Below are positions 37,211 through 45,885 of a DNA stretch of 64,000 nucleotides, piece by piece. The stretch lies in NCBI RefSeq assembly GCF_036226665.1, contig NZ_CP109007.1, forward strand, positions 1,116,001 to 1,180,000. Reading direction: 5' to 3'. Origin of the DNA: Streptomyces sp. NBC_00691. GTDB taxonomy: Bacteria > Actinomycetota > Actinomycetes > Streptomycetales > Streptomycetaceae. The position numbers were made by a program, and so were the translations under genes. Every line of letters begins with the position of its first letter. The stretch's first letter is position 1. Below the pieces are notes generated by a model, which was not told the origin of the DNA, did not search any database, and was given only the letters and a program-made list of their open reading frames with translations.

Positions 37211-38437
37211 TCAGACGCGCTCGCGGGTCAGCGCCGCCAGCGGGTCGTCCAGGACCGGCTGCCACGCCAGCTCGGCGGCACCGACGAGGCTGTTGTGGTC
37301 CAGGGTGCAGGGGAGGATCGGCACCCCGCCGCTGCGGCCCCAGAGGCTGCGGTCGGCGACGACCGCGCGGAGGCGCTCCGGGTCCGCGTCGAGGAGCTCG
37401 CGGTGGAGGCCGCCGAGGATGATCCGGTCCGGGTTCAGGATGTTCACCAGGCCCGCGAGGCCGAGGCCCAGACGGTCGATCAGCTCCCCGACGGCGACCC
37501 GTACGCCCGGGTCGTCCGGGCTCGTGCGCAGCAGGTCGCGGGCCTGCTGGAGCAGGGACAGCTCGGGGCCCGGGGCGCGGCCCGCCGCCGTGAGGAAGGC
37601 GAGCGGGTCGGTCTCCACGTCCAGGCAGCCGCGGCTGCCGCAGTGACACGCGCGGCCCTCCGGGTTCACCGTGAGGTGGCCGACCTCCAGGGCGAGGCCG
37701 GCGCTTCCGGTGTGCAGGCGGCCGTCCAGGACGAGCGCGCCGCCGACGCCCCGGTGACCGGTGGCCACGCAGAGCAGGTCGCGGGCGCCGCGGCCCGCGC
37801 CGTGGCGGTGCTCGGCCAGGGCCGCGAGGTTCACGTCGTTGCCGGTGAAGGCGGGTCCGTCGATGCCGGCGGCCCGTACCCGCTCGGCGAAGATCTCCCG
37901 GACCTGCGCACCGGCGGGCCAGGCGAGGTGCAGCGGGTTCAGCGCGGTGCCCTCGGGCTCCGCCACCGCCGAGGGGGCGGCGAGTCCGGCGCCGACGCAG
38001 CGGCGGCCGCTCTCCCTGAGCAGGGTGACTCCGGCTTCGACGACCTCGCCGAGGACCTGGGCCGGGTCGGCGGAGACGGTGACGCAGCCGGGGACGGTGG
38101 CCACGATGGTGCCGCCGAGGCCGACGAGCGCTGCGCGGAAGCCGTCGGCGTGCACCTGGGCGGCGAGGGCGACGGGGCCCTTCTCGTCGACGGCGAGACG
38201 GTGGGAGGGGCGGCCCTGGGAGCCCGCGGCGGCACCGGGGTTGGAGTCCACGCGGATCAGGCCGAGGGCCTCCAGTTCGGCGGCGACCGCGCCGGCGGTG
38301 GCACGGGTGACGCCGAGTTCGGCGGTGAGGACGGCCCTGGTGGGAGCCCTGCCGGTGTGCACCAGCTCCAGTGCGGGGCCGAGCGCGTTGCGCCCCCTGT
38401 CCAGCCGTGTCCGGGTCGTCGTCGCCTTGCCGTTCAT
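37211..38437 (-). CDS. ROK-family transcriptional repressor
   Basis: A 408-residue ROK protein with an N-terminal winged HTH (APTRAVLTAELGVTRATAGAVAAELEALGLI), which separates it from plain ROK kinases. The sugar-binding/kinase-like core has GAGLAAPSAV, FTGNDVNLAALAEH and the zinc motif GHLTVNPEGRACHCGSRGC. The usual ATP-loop DxGGT is degraded (LVGLGGTI), so it probably acts as a sugar-responsive repressor. ATG 38437 has GGGAGA nine bases upstream. The MFS gene at 39303 is a plausible target, but another gene lies between. Confidence 0.88.
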   Translation of the reverse strand: MNGKATTTRTRLDRGRNALGPALELVHTGRAPTRAVLTAELGVTRATAGAVAAELEALGLIRVDSNPGAAAGSQGRPSHRLAVDEKGPVALAAQVHADGFRAALVGLGGTIVATVPGCVTVSADPAQVLGEVVEAGVTLLRESGRRCVGAGLAAPSAVAEPEGTALNPLHLAWPAGAQVREIFAERVRAAGIDGPAFTGNDVNLAALAEHRHGAGRGARDLLCVATGHRGVGGALVLDGRLHTGSAGLALEVGHLTVNPEGRACHCGSRGCLDVETDPLAFLTAAGRAPGPELSLLQQARDLLRTSPDDPGVRVAVGELIDRLGLGLAGLVNILNPDRIILGGLHRELLDADPERLRAVVADRSLWGRSGGVPILPCTLDHNSLVGAAELAWQPVLDDPLAALTRERV

Positions 38438-38617
38438 GGGGGCGAGTCTCCCATGATCGGAGGGTGGGGTGTTCCCCTGGGCGGCCCGCCCCGGAGGTCC
38501 GGGGCGTTCGCCGGGCGAGCGGCGTCCGCAGCCGCCGGACGGCGAGGCGAGGCCCCCGGCCTCACGGCTGGGGGACGCCCCGGGGCCGCCGTACGGCCGC
38601 GGCGTCATCGAGGGACA

Positions 38618-38648
38618 GCTCGGGCGAGGGCTGCGTCCTCGCCCGAGC
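38618..38648. terminator. Hairpin downstream of the small secreted protein gene
   Basis: Perfect 12-bp stem (GCTCGGGCGAGG with CCTCGCCCGAGC) and a seven-base loop, starting 15 bases after the minus-strand stop at 38663. There is no U-tract, as is common for Streptomyces terminators. Confidence 0.7.
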
Positions 38649-38662
38649 CGGGTGGCATCAGG

Positions 38663-38896
38663 TCAGTGGGCGCCGAGGAAGGCACCCTCCGGGCCCTTCT
38701 CCCAGCCCTTCTCGTGACACGAGCCGGTGAAGATCGTTCCGTAGACGGCCGGAACGCCGGCCACCGAGCAGTGCGAGCTGAAGCCCGCGCCACCGGCGGA
38801 GAAGTACCCCGCCCCGAATCCGTCGTCGGCGAGCGCGGAACCGGCGCCGCCCAGCAGGATGCCCACGGCCAGGACGGAAGCGGCGAGAGAACGCAT
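38663..38896 (-). CDS. Small secreted protein, 77 residues
   Basis: A short exported protein: signal peptide MRSLAASVLAVGILLGGAGS with cleavage likely after ALA, leaving about 54 residues. The mature part is Gly-rich with two Cys (SSHCSVAG and TGSCHEKGWEKG) that could form one disulfide. ATG 38896 has GAGGAG five bases upstream, a strong site. No family recognised; similar small secreted proteins are common in streptomycetes. It has its own terminator hairpin and a 400-base upstream region. Confidence 0.78.
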   Translation of the reverse strand: MRSLAASVLAVGILLGGAGSALADDGFGAGYFSAGGAGFSSHCSVAGVPAVYGTIFTGSCHEKGWEKGPEGAFLGAH

Positions 38897-39266
38897 AGCT
38901 ACTCCTCAAGATCTCGGAATGACGTGCCAGAAGGTGCCCGTCTGCCGGTCAAACGCCTTCGGAAAAGGCGAGACACGGCGTCTCACTCCAATGCCGAATC
39001 ACCGGATCGCGGGGTCACGCCGACGCAGAAACGATGCTTTCCCGTAGCCCCTTGGGGAGCGGCCTCACTGCGATGACCTGGCGTTTGTCACCCGTACAGC
39101 GTCCTCGGCATCACCCTTCGGGGGTACGCCACCGAGGTGGGAGCGGTCGTCCCGGACGCCGGGCCGGACCGTGGCCGTGGGCGGCTTCGCGGGCGCGGCC
39201 GTTCGGTGGGCCGGGTGCCACGAGGCCGACGAGCCGGAGCTGCCCGCGGGGGCGACCGCCGCTCGC
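38897..39266. other. Divergent intergenic region with two short inverted repeats
   Basis: No supported gene. CGCCTT/AAGGCG arms at 38954-38970 and GAGAC/GTCTC arms at 38970-38984 lie about 60-90 bases upstream of the small secreted protein and could be regulatory or leader structures. TTGACC on the minus strand near 38952-38947 is a possible -35, without a convincing -10. Confidence 0.4.
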
Positions 39267-39302
39267 TTGATTACGGCCGGGAGATCCCCCTATCCTGAGT
39301 TT
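39267..39302 (+). promoter_or_regulatory. Promoter giving a leaderless MFS message, with an overlapping inverted repeat
   Basis: TTGATT (39267-39272), an 18-base spacer, TATCCT (39291-39296), then six bases to GTG 39303, where transcription would start. An imperfect inverted repeat (TTTGT at 39300, ACAAA at 39316) overlaps the start and is a possible operator, perhaps for the nearby ROK repressor (inference). Confidence 0.55.
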
Positions 39303-40532
39303 GTGCCGCTACTAAACAAAGTACGGACGGCCGTTCCGGGGGGCTCCGGCGGAGACACCGCCACCCACTCCCTGTCCCGCCTCCGCGTCGCCCTGACCCT
39401 CTTCTTCGCTCTCGACGGTTTCCTGTTCGCCGGCTGGGTCGTCCGGATCCCCGCCGTCAAGCAGCAGACCGGCGCCTCGGCCGGCGACCTCGGCCTCGCC
39501 CTGCTCGGGGTGTCCGCCGGCGCCGTCGTCACCATGACACTGACCGGGCGGCTCTGCCGTCGGTACGGCCCCCATGTCGTCACCGTCGCCACCGCCGTAC
39601 TCCTGTCGCTGTCGGTGGCCCTGCCGGCCCTCACCCGGTCGCCGCTCGCCCTCGGTCTCGTCCTGCTCGTGTTCGGCGCCGCGTACGGCGGGATCAACGT
39701 CGCCATGAACAGCGCCGCCGTGGATCTCGTGACCGCGCTCCGGCGGCCCGTGATGCCCAGCTTCCACGCGGCGTTCAGCCTCGGCGGCATGATCGGGGCG
39801 GGGCTCGGCGGACTGCTCGCCGGCGGACTGCCCCCGACCACCCATCTGCTGGGGCTGACCGTGGTGGGACTGGCGCTCACCGCTGTCGCCGGGCCCGTCC
39901 TCCTGCGTCACCCCTCCCCCGCCCCGGCACCCGAATCCCTGGCACCCGTGGCCAGGACGAAGGGCGGGCCGTCCGGCGGGTCCCGGCGCGTCGTCCTCGT
40001 CTTCGGCGTGATCGCGCTGTGCACCGCGTACGGCGAAGGGGCACTCGCCGACTGGGGCGCCCTCCACCTGGAGCAGGACCTCGGCGCGCACCCGGGGGTG
40101 GCCGCCGCCGGGTACTCCGTGTTCGCGCTGACCATGACCGCCGGGCGCCTCTCCGGCACCGCCCTCCTCGAACGGCTCGGCCAGACCCGGACCCTGGTCC
40201 TCGGCGGCGCCACGGCCGCCGCCGGCATGGTGCTCGGCGCGCTCGCACCGAGCGTCTGGGCCACGCTGCTCGGCTTCGCGATCACCGGTCTCGGGCTCGC
40301 CAACATCTTCCCCGTCGCCGTGGCCCGCGCCGGTGCCGTCGCCGGTCCCGGCGGGGTGGCGACCGCGTCCACGCTCGGATACGGCGGCATGCTGCTCGGC
40401 CCGCCGTCGATCGGGTTCCTCGCCGACTGGTTCTCGCTGCCGGTGGCGCTCACCACCGTCGCCGCACTGGCCGCGGGTGCCGCGGCCATGGGCTACTGGG
40501 CGCGGAACGCCGGTTCTTCCCGGGCGAGTTGA
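39303..40532 (+). CDS. MFS transporter
   Basis: A 409-residue permease with twelve hydrophobic segments. Recognisable parts: ALDGFLFAGWVVRIPAVK (helix 1 and loop, typical of the YbjJ/fucose-permease-like group), TGRLCRRYGPHVVTVA (loop 2/3 motif), AAYGGINVAMNSAAVDL, SFHAAFSLGGMIGAGLGGLL, GEGALADWGALHLEQ and GLGLANIFPVAVARAG. Substrate unknown, possibly a sugar given the ROK gene nearby. GTG 39303 has no ribosome site but sits at the expected transcription start of the promoter just upstream, so leaderless translation is likely. Confidence 0.85.
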   Translation: MPLLNKVRTAVPGGSGGDTATHSLSRLRVALTLFFALDGFLFAGWVVRIPAVKQQTGASAGDLGLALLGVSAGAVVTMTLTGRLCRRYGPHVVTVATAVLLSLSVALPALTRSPLALGLVLLVFGAAYGGINVAMNSAAVDLVTALRRPVMPSFHAAFSLGGMIGAGLGGLLAGGLPPTTHLLGLTVVGLALTAVAGPVLLRHPSPAPAPESLAPVARTKGGPSGGSRRVVLVFGVIALCTAYGEGALADWGALHLEQDLGAHPGVAAAGYSVFALTMTAGRLSGTALLERLGQTRTLVLGGATAAAGMVLGALAPSVWATLLGFAITGLGLANIFPVAVARAGAVAGPGGVATASTLGYGGMLLGPPSIGFLADWFSLPVALTTVAALAAGAAAMGYWARNAGSSRAS

Positions 40533-40567
40533 GCCCCCGGCGCGTCCACGGCTGCGAGAATGCGCCC

Positions 40568-41344
40568 ATGGACGCGTCGCATGCGGGAACGCCGAAGGTC
40601 GCCGAGTACATCGACGCCCTGGAGATCGCCGGCCGGCGCCTCGCCGCGGCGGCGGCCGAGGCCGGGCCGGACGCGGAGGTGCCGACCTGCCCCGGGTGGC
40701 GGATCCGGGACCTCCTCCGGCACACCTCGATGGTGCACCTCTGGGCCACGGATCTCGTGGTCCAGGCGCACACCACGTACCAGCCGGGCGGCGGCGAGAC
40801 CTCGCTCGACGGCGAGGAGCTCCTGACCCACTTCCGCGAGGGGCACGCGGGCCTGGTCGCGGCCCTCCGGGAGGCGCCGGAGTCCCTGGAGTGCTGGACC
40901 TTCCTGCCCACCTCCTCGCCGCTCGCCTTCTGGGCTCGGCGTCAGGCGCACGAGACCACCGTCCACCGCGCGGACGCCGAGTCGGCGCTCACGGCGGGGC
41001 CGGGGGCGGTGGAGCCGTCCCTCGCGGTCGACGGCATCGACGAGCTGCTGTTCGGTTTCCACGGACGGGGCCGCAGCCGGGTGCGGACGGCCGAGCCGCG
41101 GATCCTGAGGCTGCGGGCGACCGACACGGGCGACGCGTGGACCGTGCGACTCTCGGCCACCGAGCCGCCGCGGACCGAGCGGGACGACCGGGCGGCGGGG
41201 CCGGGGGACACCGAACTCGCCGGGGCCGCCGGCCGGCTGTACCTCGTGCTGTGGAACAGGCTGCCCGTCGACGCCGTGACCCTCACCGGCGACGAGGAAC
41301 TCGCACGGGTGTGGCGCGAGACCTCCGGGATCACCTGGTCCTGA
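40568..41344 (+). CDS. Maleylpyruvate-isomerase-family (mycothiol-dependent, DinB-like) protein
   Basis: A 258-residue protein of the TIGR03083 type. The N-terminal four-helix DinB-like domain has metal-ligand histidines in LLRHTSMVHLW and RRQAHETTVHRADAE and the family phrase VPTCPGWRIRDLL. The C-terminal domain is an SCP2-like sheet (LRATDTGDAWTVRLS, GAAGRLYLVLWNRLPVD). Family members use mycothiol for isomerisation or conjugation and often act in detoxification; the substrate here is unknown. ATG 40568 follows the MFS gene by 35 bases on the same strand. Confidence 0.85.
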   Translation: MDASHAGTPKVAEYIDALEIAGRRLAAAAAEAGPDAEVPTCPGWRIRDLLRHTSMVHLWATDLVVQAHTTYQPGGGETSLDGEELLTHFREGHAGLVAALREAPESLECWTFLPTSSPLAFWARRQAHETTVHRADAESALTAGPGAVEPSLAVDGIDELLFGFHGRGRSRVRTAEPRILRLRATDTGDAWTVRLSATEPPRTERDDRAAGPGDTELAGAAGRLYLVLWNRLPVDAVTLTGDEELARVWRETSGITWS

Positions 41345-41356
41345 ACCCGGTGCGGT

Positions 41357-41761
41357 TCAGGTCGCCCCGTCCAGCATCCGGATCAGCACGTCGCGCTGGA
41401 GGGGCCTGACCTCGGCGTGCCGGGCGAGGCCCTTCTCTGTGAGTCTCACCTGGACGCCGCGCCGGTCCTCGGCGCACATCCCCCGGACGACCAGGCCGTC
41501 CTTCTCCAGACGCGCGACCAGCCGGGACAGGGCGCTCTGGCTGAGATGGACCCGCCCGGCCAGCTCCTGGACGCGCCATGAGCAGGGGCCGCCCTCGGTC
41601 GCGCCCTCCGCGAGCACGTCGAGGACCTCGAAGTCGCTGGCGCCGAGGCCGTACGGATGGAGCGCCCGGTCGAGCTCACAGGTCGTACGGGCGTGCAGGG
41701 CGAGGACGTCACGCCACTCGTCCACGAGCGCGCGTTCGGACTTGTTCGCTGCCCTGGCCAT
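41357..41761 (-). CDS. MarR-family regulator, start possibly altered by a deletion
   Basis: A 134-residue winged-helix regulator: LHPYGLGASDFEVLDVLAEG, SWRVQELAGRVHLSQSALSRLVARLEKDGLV, the beta-wing MCAEDRRGVQVRLTEKG. ATG 41761 has AGGTGG five bases upstream. The first codons overlap the remnant of the divergent DHA2 exporter, so the present start appears to use sequence brought in by a deletion junction. It probably once repressed that exporter. Its C-terminal dimer helix is short (LQRDVLIRMLDGAT). Confidence 0.85.
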   Translation of the reverse strand: MARAANKSERALVDEWRDVLALHARTTCELDRALHPYGLGASDFEVLDVLAEGATEGGPCSWRVQELAGRVHLSQSALSRLVARLEKDGLVVRGMCAEDRRGVQVRLTEKGLARHAEVRPLQRDVLIRMLDGAT

Positions 41762-42848
41762 CTACACCACCTGCGCCGCCACCGGCTTCTCGATGGGCCT
41801 GGTCCTGTCCGGGCTCCTCACCGAGCTGAGCTGGCGCTGGACGATGCTGCTCCCCGCCCCCGTCGCCCTGGTCGCCCTGGTCTTCGCGCTCCGCCTCATC
41901 CCGCACAGCCCCCGCGAGAACTCCTCCGGCGGCTACGACCTGCCGGGCGCCGTCACCGGCACGGCCGCGATGCTGCTGCTCGTCTTCACCGTCGTCCAGG
42001 CCCCCGAGGCGGGCTGGACCTCCGTGCGCACCCTGCTGTCCTTCGTGGTGGCCGCGGCCCTGCTCGTCTCCTTCGTCCTGATCGAGCGCCGCAGCGCGAG
42101 TCCCCTCGTACGCCTCGGAGTGCTGCGCTCCGGCTCACAGGTACGGGCCCAGCTCGGCGCGGCGGCGTTCTTCGGCTCGTACGTCGCCTTCCAGTTCATC
42201 GTGACCCAGTACATGCAGTCACTGCTCCACTGGTCCGCGCTCCAGACCGCGCTCGCCTTCCTGCCGGCGGGTGTGCTCGTGGCACTCTCCTCCACGAAGA
42301 TCGGCGGCATCGTGGACCGCTTCGGTACCCCCCGGGTGATCGCCGTCGGCTTCACGCTGCTCGTCGTGGCGTACGCGCTGTTCCTGCGGATCTCCCTCAC
42401 CCCGCAGTACGCCGCCGTCATCCTGCCGTCGATGCTGCTGCTCGGCGCGGCCTGCGCGCTGGTGTTCCCCTCGCTCAACATCCAGGCCACCAACGGGGTC
42501 GACGACCACGAGCAGGGCATGGTGTCGGGACTGCTCAACACCTCGATCCAGGTCGGCGGCGCGCTGTTCCTCGCCGTCGTCACCGCCGTCATCACCGCGG
42601 ACGGCGGCGAGGGCACCGCCTCGCCGCAGGCGGTCCTGGACCACTTCCGTCCGGGACTGGCCGTGGTGACGGTCATCGCCCTGGCCGGGCTCCTCATCAC
42701 CCTGCCGGGCCTCCGCGGGCGGCGGAGGCAGGACGGCGAGCCGTCGGTCGTCGTCGCCCGCTCCACACCGACGGGGTCGAGCGCCACGACCACCGGGACC
42801 GGTACGGCGGCCGAGAGCGCCCCGGCGAAGGTCGCGGTCCGCGACTAG
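41751..42848 (+). pseudogene. 5'-truncated DHA2-family drug exporter (MFS)
   Basis: From ALAIYTTCAATGFSMG the frame matches a 14-helix DHA2/EmrB-QacA exporter from about the fifth helix onward: GLLTELSWRWTMLLPAP, QAPEAGWTSVRTLL, SFVLIERRSASPLVRL, FLPAGVLVALSSTKI, VFPSLNIQATNGVDDHEQGM. The first 130-150 residues, including the loop 2/3 motif and helices 1-4, are missing. In their place is the first codon of the MarR gene on the other strand, leaving no start codon, ribosome site or promoter. A deletion joining the middle of the exporter to the MarR start explains this. The remaining 365 codons are otherwise undamaged, so the event may be recent. Confidence 0.8.
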
Positions 42849-42918
42849 GACCTGTCGTCCGCAGGTCCGGGCGGGGACGTTCGCGCCGAACCGGCTGTGC
42901 TCCGGCGGGCTCGCGGGG

Positions 42919-43584
42919 TCAGTCGAGCCATCCGGGGCGCACAAGGCCCGACTCATAGGCCAGCACGACGAGTTGGGCACGGTCGCGGGCGCCGAGTTTC
43001 ACCATGGCACGGCTGACATGGGTCTTGGCGGTGAGGGGGCTGACGACCAGTCGGCGGGCGATCTCCTCGTTCGACAGGCCGATGCCCACCAGGGCCATCA
43101 CCTCCCGTTCCCGCTCGGTCAGGGCACCGAGGGACTCCGTCGCCCCCGGAGCCTTGGAGCGGGCCGCGAACTCCTCGATCAGGCGGCGGGTCACGCCCGG
43201 GGAGAGCAGGGCGTCCCCGTGGACGACGGCGCGCACGGCCCGCAGCAGTTCCTCCGGCTCGGTGTCCTTGACCAGGAAGCCGGACGCGCCCGCGCGGATC
43301 GCCTCGAAGACGTACTCGTCGAGCTCGAAGGTGGTCAGCATGACGACGCGGACCTCGGCGAGGTCCGCGTCGTCCGTGATGCGGCGGGTCGCTTCGAGAC
43401 CGTCGAGCCGCGGCATCCGGATGTCCATGAGGACGACGTCGGGCCGCAGGGCGCGCACCTGCTCCACGGCCTCGCCGCCGTCGGCGGCCTCCCCCGCGAC
43501 CTCGATGTCCGGCTGGGCGTCGAGCAGCGCGCGGAACCCCGCCCGGACCAGCGACTGGTCGTCGGCGAGCAGCACTCGGATCAC
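42919..43584 (-). CDS. NarL/LuxR-type response regulator
   Basis: A 221-residue regulator: receiver domain (LLADDQSLVRAGFRALL, phospho-acceptor Asp in DVVLMDIRMP, Thr in MLTTFELDEY, Lys in FLVKDTEPE) and a LuxR HTH (LTEREREVMALVGIGLSNEE, AKTHVSRAMVKLGARDR). GTG 43584 overlaps the kinase stop by four bases (GTGA), so kinase and regulator are translationally coupled. Its targets are not visible; the neighbouring exporter remnant may once have been one. Confidence 0.93.
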   Translation of the reverse strand: MIRVLLADDQSLVRAGFRALLDAQPDIEVAGEAADGGEAVEQVRALRPDVVLMDIRMPRLDGLEATRRITDDADLAEVRVVMLTTFELDEYVFEAIRAGASGFLVKDTEPEELLRAVRAVVHGDALLSPGVTRRLIEEFAARSKAPGATESLGALTEREREVMALVGIGLSNEEIARRLVVSPLTAKTHVSRAMVKLGARDRAQLVVLAYESGLVRPGWLD

Positions 43585-44975
43585 GGGGTCTCCTGCGGTG
43601 ACGGGGGCTCTTCCTTGGGGGACGGGAGTACGGCGTGGACGCGGAAGCCGCCGTCGGGGCGGGCGCCCGCCTCGATGGTGCCACCGAGGGCCGCGGCCCG
43701 CTCCCGCATGCCGGCGAGTCCGTTGCCGCTGCCGCCCGCCTCGGTGCCGGTGGCCGGGCCGTCGTCGTCGACCGTCAGGTCCAGCTGCCCGGAGCCGTAC
43801 CCGATCCGTACCCGGGCCGTACGCGAACCGGAGTGGCGCACCACGTTGGTGAGCGCCTCCTGCACGATCCGGAAGGCGGCGAGGTCCGCGCCGGGCGGCA
43901 GGCCGACACGCGGTCCGGCGGTCGCGACGGTGACGGTGAGGCCCGCGGCGCCGGCCTGCTCGACCAGTTCGGAGAGCCGGCCGAGTCCGGGGGCGGGCGC
44001 GCGCGGCGCGTCGCCGCGGGCACGGAGGGTGTCGAGGACCTGACGCACCTCGCCGAGCGCCTCCTTGCTGGCCGCCTTGATGGTGGTCAGCGCGGTGCGG
44101 GCCTGCTCGGGGTCGGAGTCAAGCAGGGCGAGGCCGACCCCGGCCTGCACGTTGATCACGGAGATCGAGTGGGCGAGCACGTCGTGGAGCTCCCGGGCGA
44201 TGCGGAGCCGCTCCTCGTCGGCGCGCCGCCGCTCGGCGGCGGCCCGGTCGGCCCGTAGCTGCGCCCGCTGTTCGCGGCGGACGCGAACCGTCTCGGAGGC
44301 CGCCAGGACGGCGACGGCGAACGCGGCGGCGGGAAGCTCCTGCCCCCAGGGCGCCGGCCCGTCGCCCGCCGGGGGCAGCCAGCGGTAGAGCCAGTGCGAG
44401 AGCGCCAGATGGCCAGCCCAGAGCAGACCGAGGGCCCAGGCCGCCGCGGTCCGGTGCCCGTGCACGACGGCGGCGAAGCAGGCGACGGCGATCAGGACGA
44501 ACACCGGGCCGTACGGGTAACCGGCCAGCAGATAGCCGAGGGTGACGGCCGCGACGCCGAACACCACGGGCACCGGCCACCGGTGACGGAACACCAGGGG
44601 GGCCGCTCCGAGGAGCAGCAGGACGCGACCGAGCGCGTCGAGGGCCTCCCGGTCGGGCTGGTTCCTCGCGGCGAACCCGGTCCCCGCCATGACGACCACG
44701 GCGATCAGCAGCGTCGACCGCCAGGGCAGGCCGCCGCCGGCATCTCCGCGCTGCCACCGGCCCCAGGCGCGGCCGGCCGGCCGCCCCGGGAGCTCGTCCG
44801 TCCGGAGCCGGTCGGTGCGGCGTTCGTCCGCGGGGTGCTCGTCCGTCCGATGGCCGTGCGACCGGCGCTCGCGCGACCGCCGCTCCCCCGGCCCGCGCGC
44901 CGGCCTCGCGTCGCCGCGCCCGCGCCCCTGTCCGCGCACGTGCCCGCGCCTCCGCTCCTGGTCCATGTCCGCCAC
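43581..44975 (-). CDS. Sensor histidine kinase, HisKA_3 type
   Basis: A 464-residue NarL-partner kinase. A very basic, Arg/Gly-rich N-terminus of about 75 residues precedes membrane helices (STLLIAVVVMAGTGFA, ALGRVLLLLGAAPLVF, VVFGVAAVTLGYLLAG, VFVLIAVACFAAVVHG and two more) with almost no extracellular loop. The dimerisation domain with phospho-acceptor His is RIARELHDVLAHSISVINVQ (about residue 265), and the HATPase has NVVRHSGS, VDDDGPATG and GNGLAGMRERAAALGG. ATG 44975 is used; ATG 44966 is close. The lack of a sensor domain suggests an intramembrane-sensing type. Confidence 0.9.
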   Translation of the reverse strand: MADMDQERRRGHVRGQGRGRGDARPARGPGERRSRERRSHGHRTDEHPADERRTDRLRTDELPGRPAGRAWGRWQRGDAGGGLPWRSTLLIAVVVMAGTGFAARNQPDREALDALGRVLLLLGAAPLVFRHRWPVPVVFGVAAVTLGYLLAGYPYGPVFVLIAVACFAAVVHGHRTAAAWALGLLWAGHLALSHWLYRWLPPAGDGPAPWGQELPAAAFAVAVLAASETVRVRREQRAQLRADRAAAERRRADEERLRIARELHDVLAHSISVINVQAGVGLALLDSDPEQARTALTTIKAASKEALGEVRQVLDTLRARGDAPRAPAPGLGRLSELVEQAGAAGLTVTVATAGPRVGLPPGADLAAFRIVQEALTNVVRHSGSRTARVRIGYGSGQLDLTVDDDGPATGTEAGGSGNGLAGMRERAAALGGTIEAGARPDGGFRVHAVLPSPKEEPPSPQETP

Positions 44976-45050
44976 GCTAACCGTGAGGGCCCGGCGGAGA
45001 CGTCAGCCCGGCGGGGTGGTCACCCGTACTCCCGGCGGAGTAGGCCGCTC

Positions 45051-45146
45051 CCGTCCGTACGGGTGGGGCGGCGCTCCCGTCCGTACGGGTGGGGCGGCGC
45101 CCCCGTCGTACGGGTGGGGCGGCGCCCCCGTCGTACGGGTGCGGCC
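45051..45146. repeat. Four tandem 25-26-base units
   Basis: Units start at 45051, 45077, 45103 and 45128; each has CCGTCCGTACGGGTGGGGCG or the one-base-shorter CCGTCGTACGGGTGGGGCG. They lie in the gap between the sensor kinase and the TetR gene and are non-coding. The CGTACG core is self-complementary. Confidence 0.85.
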
Positions 45147-45188
45147 GTGGGTCAGCGACCGACCGTCCCGCCGGGGCGGGTGGGGGGC

Positions 45189-45884
45189 TCAGCCGCGCGG
45201 CAGCAGGCCCACGTCCTGGCCGAGGCGGCGGGCCGCGGTGGCGAAGAACGCGTCGCGGTCCTCGACGATGTTGTGGAAGTGGCCGAACACCTCGAAGGAG
45301 ATCAGCCCGAAGAGCTGCGACCAGGCGGCCACCAGGGTGACCGCGAGGGCGGGCGGGAGGTCCGGGGCGATGTCGGCGGCCAGCCGGGCGGCCTCGGGAC
45401 GGAGTCCTTCCGGGAGCGGGGGCAGGGCGACGCCCTCGCCGGCGTGGGCGCCGCGCACGGTCTCGATGAGGACGAGGCCGACGCGGGAGGCGGGGACGAT
45501 CGTGTCCTGCGGCGCGCTGTAGCCGGGGACGGGGGAACCGTAGATCAGGGCGTACTCGTGGGGGTGGGCGACGGCCCAGGCGCGAACGGCCCGGCAGACG
45601 GCGGTCCACCGGTCGAGGGGGCGCTGCCCGGCCGCCTCGGCGGCGGCCTTCTCCGCCGTGGCGCCGATCGCGTCGTACGCGTCGACGATGAGGGCGGTGA
45701 GCAGGTCGTCGCGGCTCGGGAAGTAGCGGTAGAGCGCGGAGGAGACCATGCCCAGCTCGCGGGCGACCGCCCGCAGGGACAGCTTGGCGGCGCCCTCGGC
45801 GGCGAGCTGGGTGCGGGCCTCGTCCTTGATGGCGGCGGTGATCTCGATACGGGCGCGGGCGCGGGCTCCTCGAACGGTCGTCAT
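45189..45884 (-). CDS. TetR-family regulator (WHG-type C-terminal domain)
   Basis: A 231-residue regulator with HTH LSLRAVARELGMVSSALYRYFPSRDDLLTALIVD and a C-terminal TetR_C_33/WHG-like domain (HPHEYALIYGSPVPGYSAPQ, AWSQLFGLISFEVFGHF). ATG 45884 lies right next to the first of three GAGAGCAGTG boxes, so self-repression is likely. It is divergent from the F420-type oxidoreductase gene, its most probable target. The ligand is unknown. Confidence 0.88.
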   Translation of the reverse strand: MTTVRGARARARIEITAAIKDEARTQLAAEGAAKLSLRAVARELGMVSSALYRYFPSRDDLLTALIVDAYDAIGATAEKAAAEAAGQRPLDRWTAVCRAVRAWAVAHPHEYALIYGSPVPGYSAPQDTIVPASRVGLVLIETVRGAHAGEGVALPPLPEGLRPEAARLAADIAPDLPPALAVTLVAAWSQLFGLISFEVFGHFHNIVEDRDAFFATAARRLGQDVGLLPRG

Positions 45885-45885
45885 G

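Noticed and set aside
37211..38437. Sugar kinase activity for the ROK protein at 37211-38437
   Set aside because: It has an N-terminal winged HTH and a degraded ATP-binding loop, unlike the true ROK kinase at 52028-52975.
45051..45146. Small gene in the 25/26-base repeat region
   Set aside because: Unit lengths of 25 and 26 break any frame, there is no ribosome site, and the composition follows the repeat only.
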